Assembly: GCA_937885815.1 (NCBI GenBank)
Contig: CALABM010000106.1
Span: forward strand, 1 to 5,627
DNA: 5,627 nucleotides
Source of the DNA: an uncultured Verrucomicrobiales bacterium
GTDB lineage: Bacteria; Verrucomicrobiota; Verrucomicrobiia; Verrucomicrobiales; Akkermansiaceae
Direction of reading: 5' to 3'
Shown here: piece after piece, positions 5,582 to 5,627 of the stretch
Layout of the letters: each line of letters begins with the position of its first letter
Numbering within the stretch: the stretch's first letter is position 1
The notes under the pieces: generated by a model
Seen by the model: the letters and a program-made list of their open reading frames with translations, nothing else
Told to the model about the DNA's origin: nothing
The model's database searches: none
Translations under genes and position numbers: made by a program

Positions 5582-5627
5582 ATGACCCGCACCCGGCAGA
5601 CCAAGGGCTCCACTTCGAGCGAATCCT
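5582..5627 (+). CDS. Possible start of a downstream gene, cut by window edge
   Basis: An ATG 29 bases after the res stop opens a frame reading MTRTRQTKGSTSSES that is still open at the window end. The short gap and lack of a terminator would suit a third operon member. No Shine-Dalgarno sequence precedes it, and 15 codons are too few to recognise or to prove coding. Confidence 0.3.
   Translation, partial: MTRTRQTKGSTSSES

Overview
The window holds a type III restriction-modification operon (methyltransferase mod, then helicase-nuclease res) on the + strand. A tyrosine recombinase (integrase) gene faces the other way on the - strand and runs off the left edge. About 350 bases of repeat-rich non-coding DNA separate the two. 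The organism cannot be named with certainty. The genes are moderately GC-rich (roughly 55-58% in the segments counted by eye), the intergenic region is AT-rich, and Shine-Dalgarno sequences are patchy. A gut-type bacterium such as a Verrucomicrobiota (Akkermansia-like) lineage would fit, but that is only an impression. An integrase beside a restriction-modification operon is typical of a genomic island or defence island.

Layout. Positions 1-782 (-) carry the first 260 residues of a tyrosine recombinase: the core-binding domain and the first part of the catalytic domain. The C-terminal catalytic residues lie outside the window. Positions 783-1135 are non-coding and densely structured. They hold a perfect 16-bp inverted repeat (805-820 / 954-969) enclosing 133 bp, with a TATAAT box in each arm pointing outward at the flanking gene. 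They also hold a 7-bp inverted repeat inside that segment, a 9-bp inverted repeat at the likely 5' end of the mod transcript, four TTTGC copies at 17-21 bp spacing, and a possible 21-codon upstream ORF that overlaps the mod start. Positions 1136-2911 are mod and 2922-5552 are res, separated by 10 bp with a good ribosome-binding site. A possible third gene begins at 5582 and leaves the window.

How it works together. By family knowledge, Mod recognises a short asymmetric site and methylates adenine at N6. Mod plus Res cuts DNA with unmethylated sites in an ATP-dependent reaction. Every key motif expected for activity is visible in both proteins, so the system looks intact. The central target-recognition part of mod is much more AT-rich than its two ends, which suggests a swapped specificity domain.

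Most interesting possibility: the 16-bp inverted repeat beside a recombinase looks like an invertible (phase-variable) promoter or recombinase control segment placed in front of a type III system. This is a hypothesis; operators or att-type binding sites are the alternatives. A separate 13-bp inverted repeat brackets the mod-res operon.
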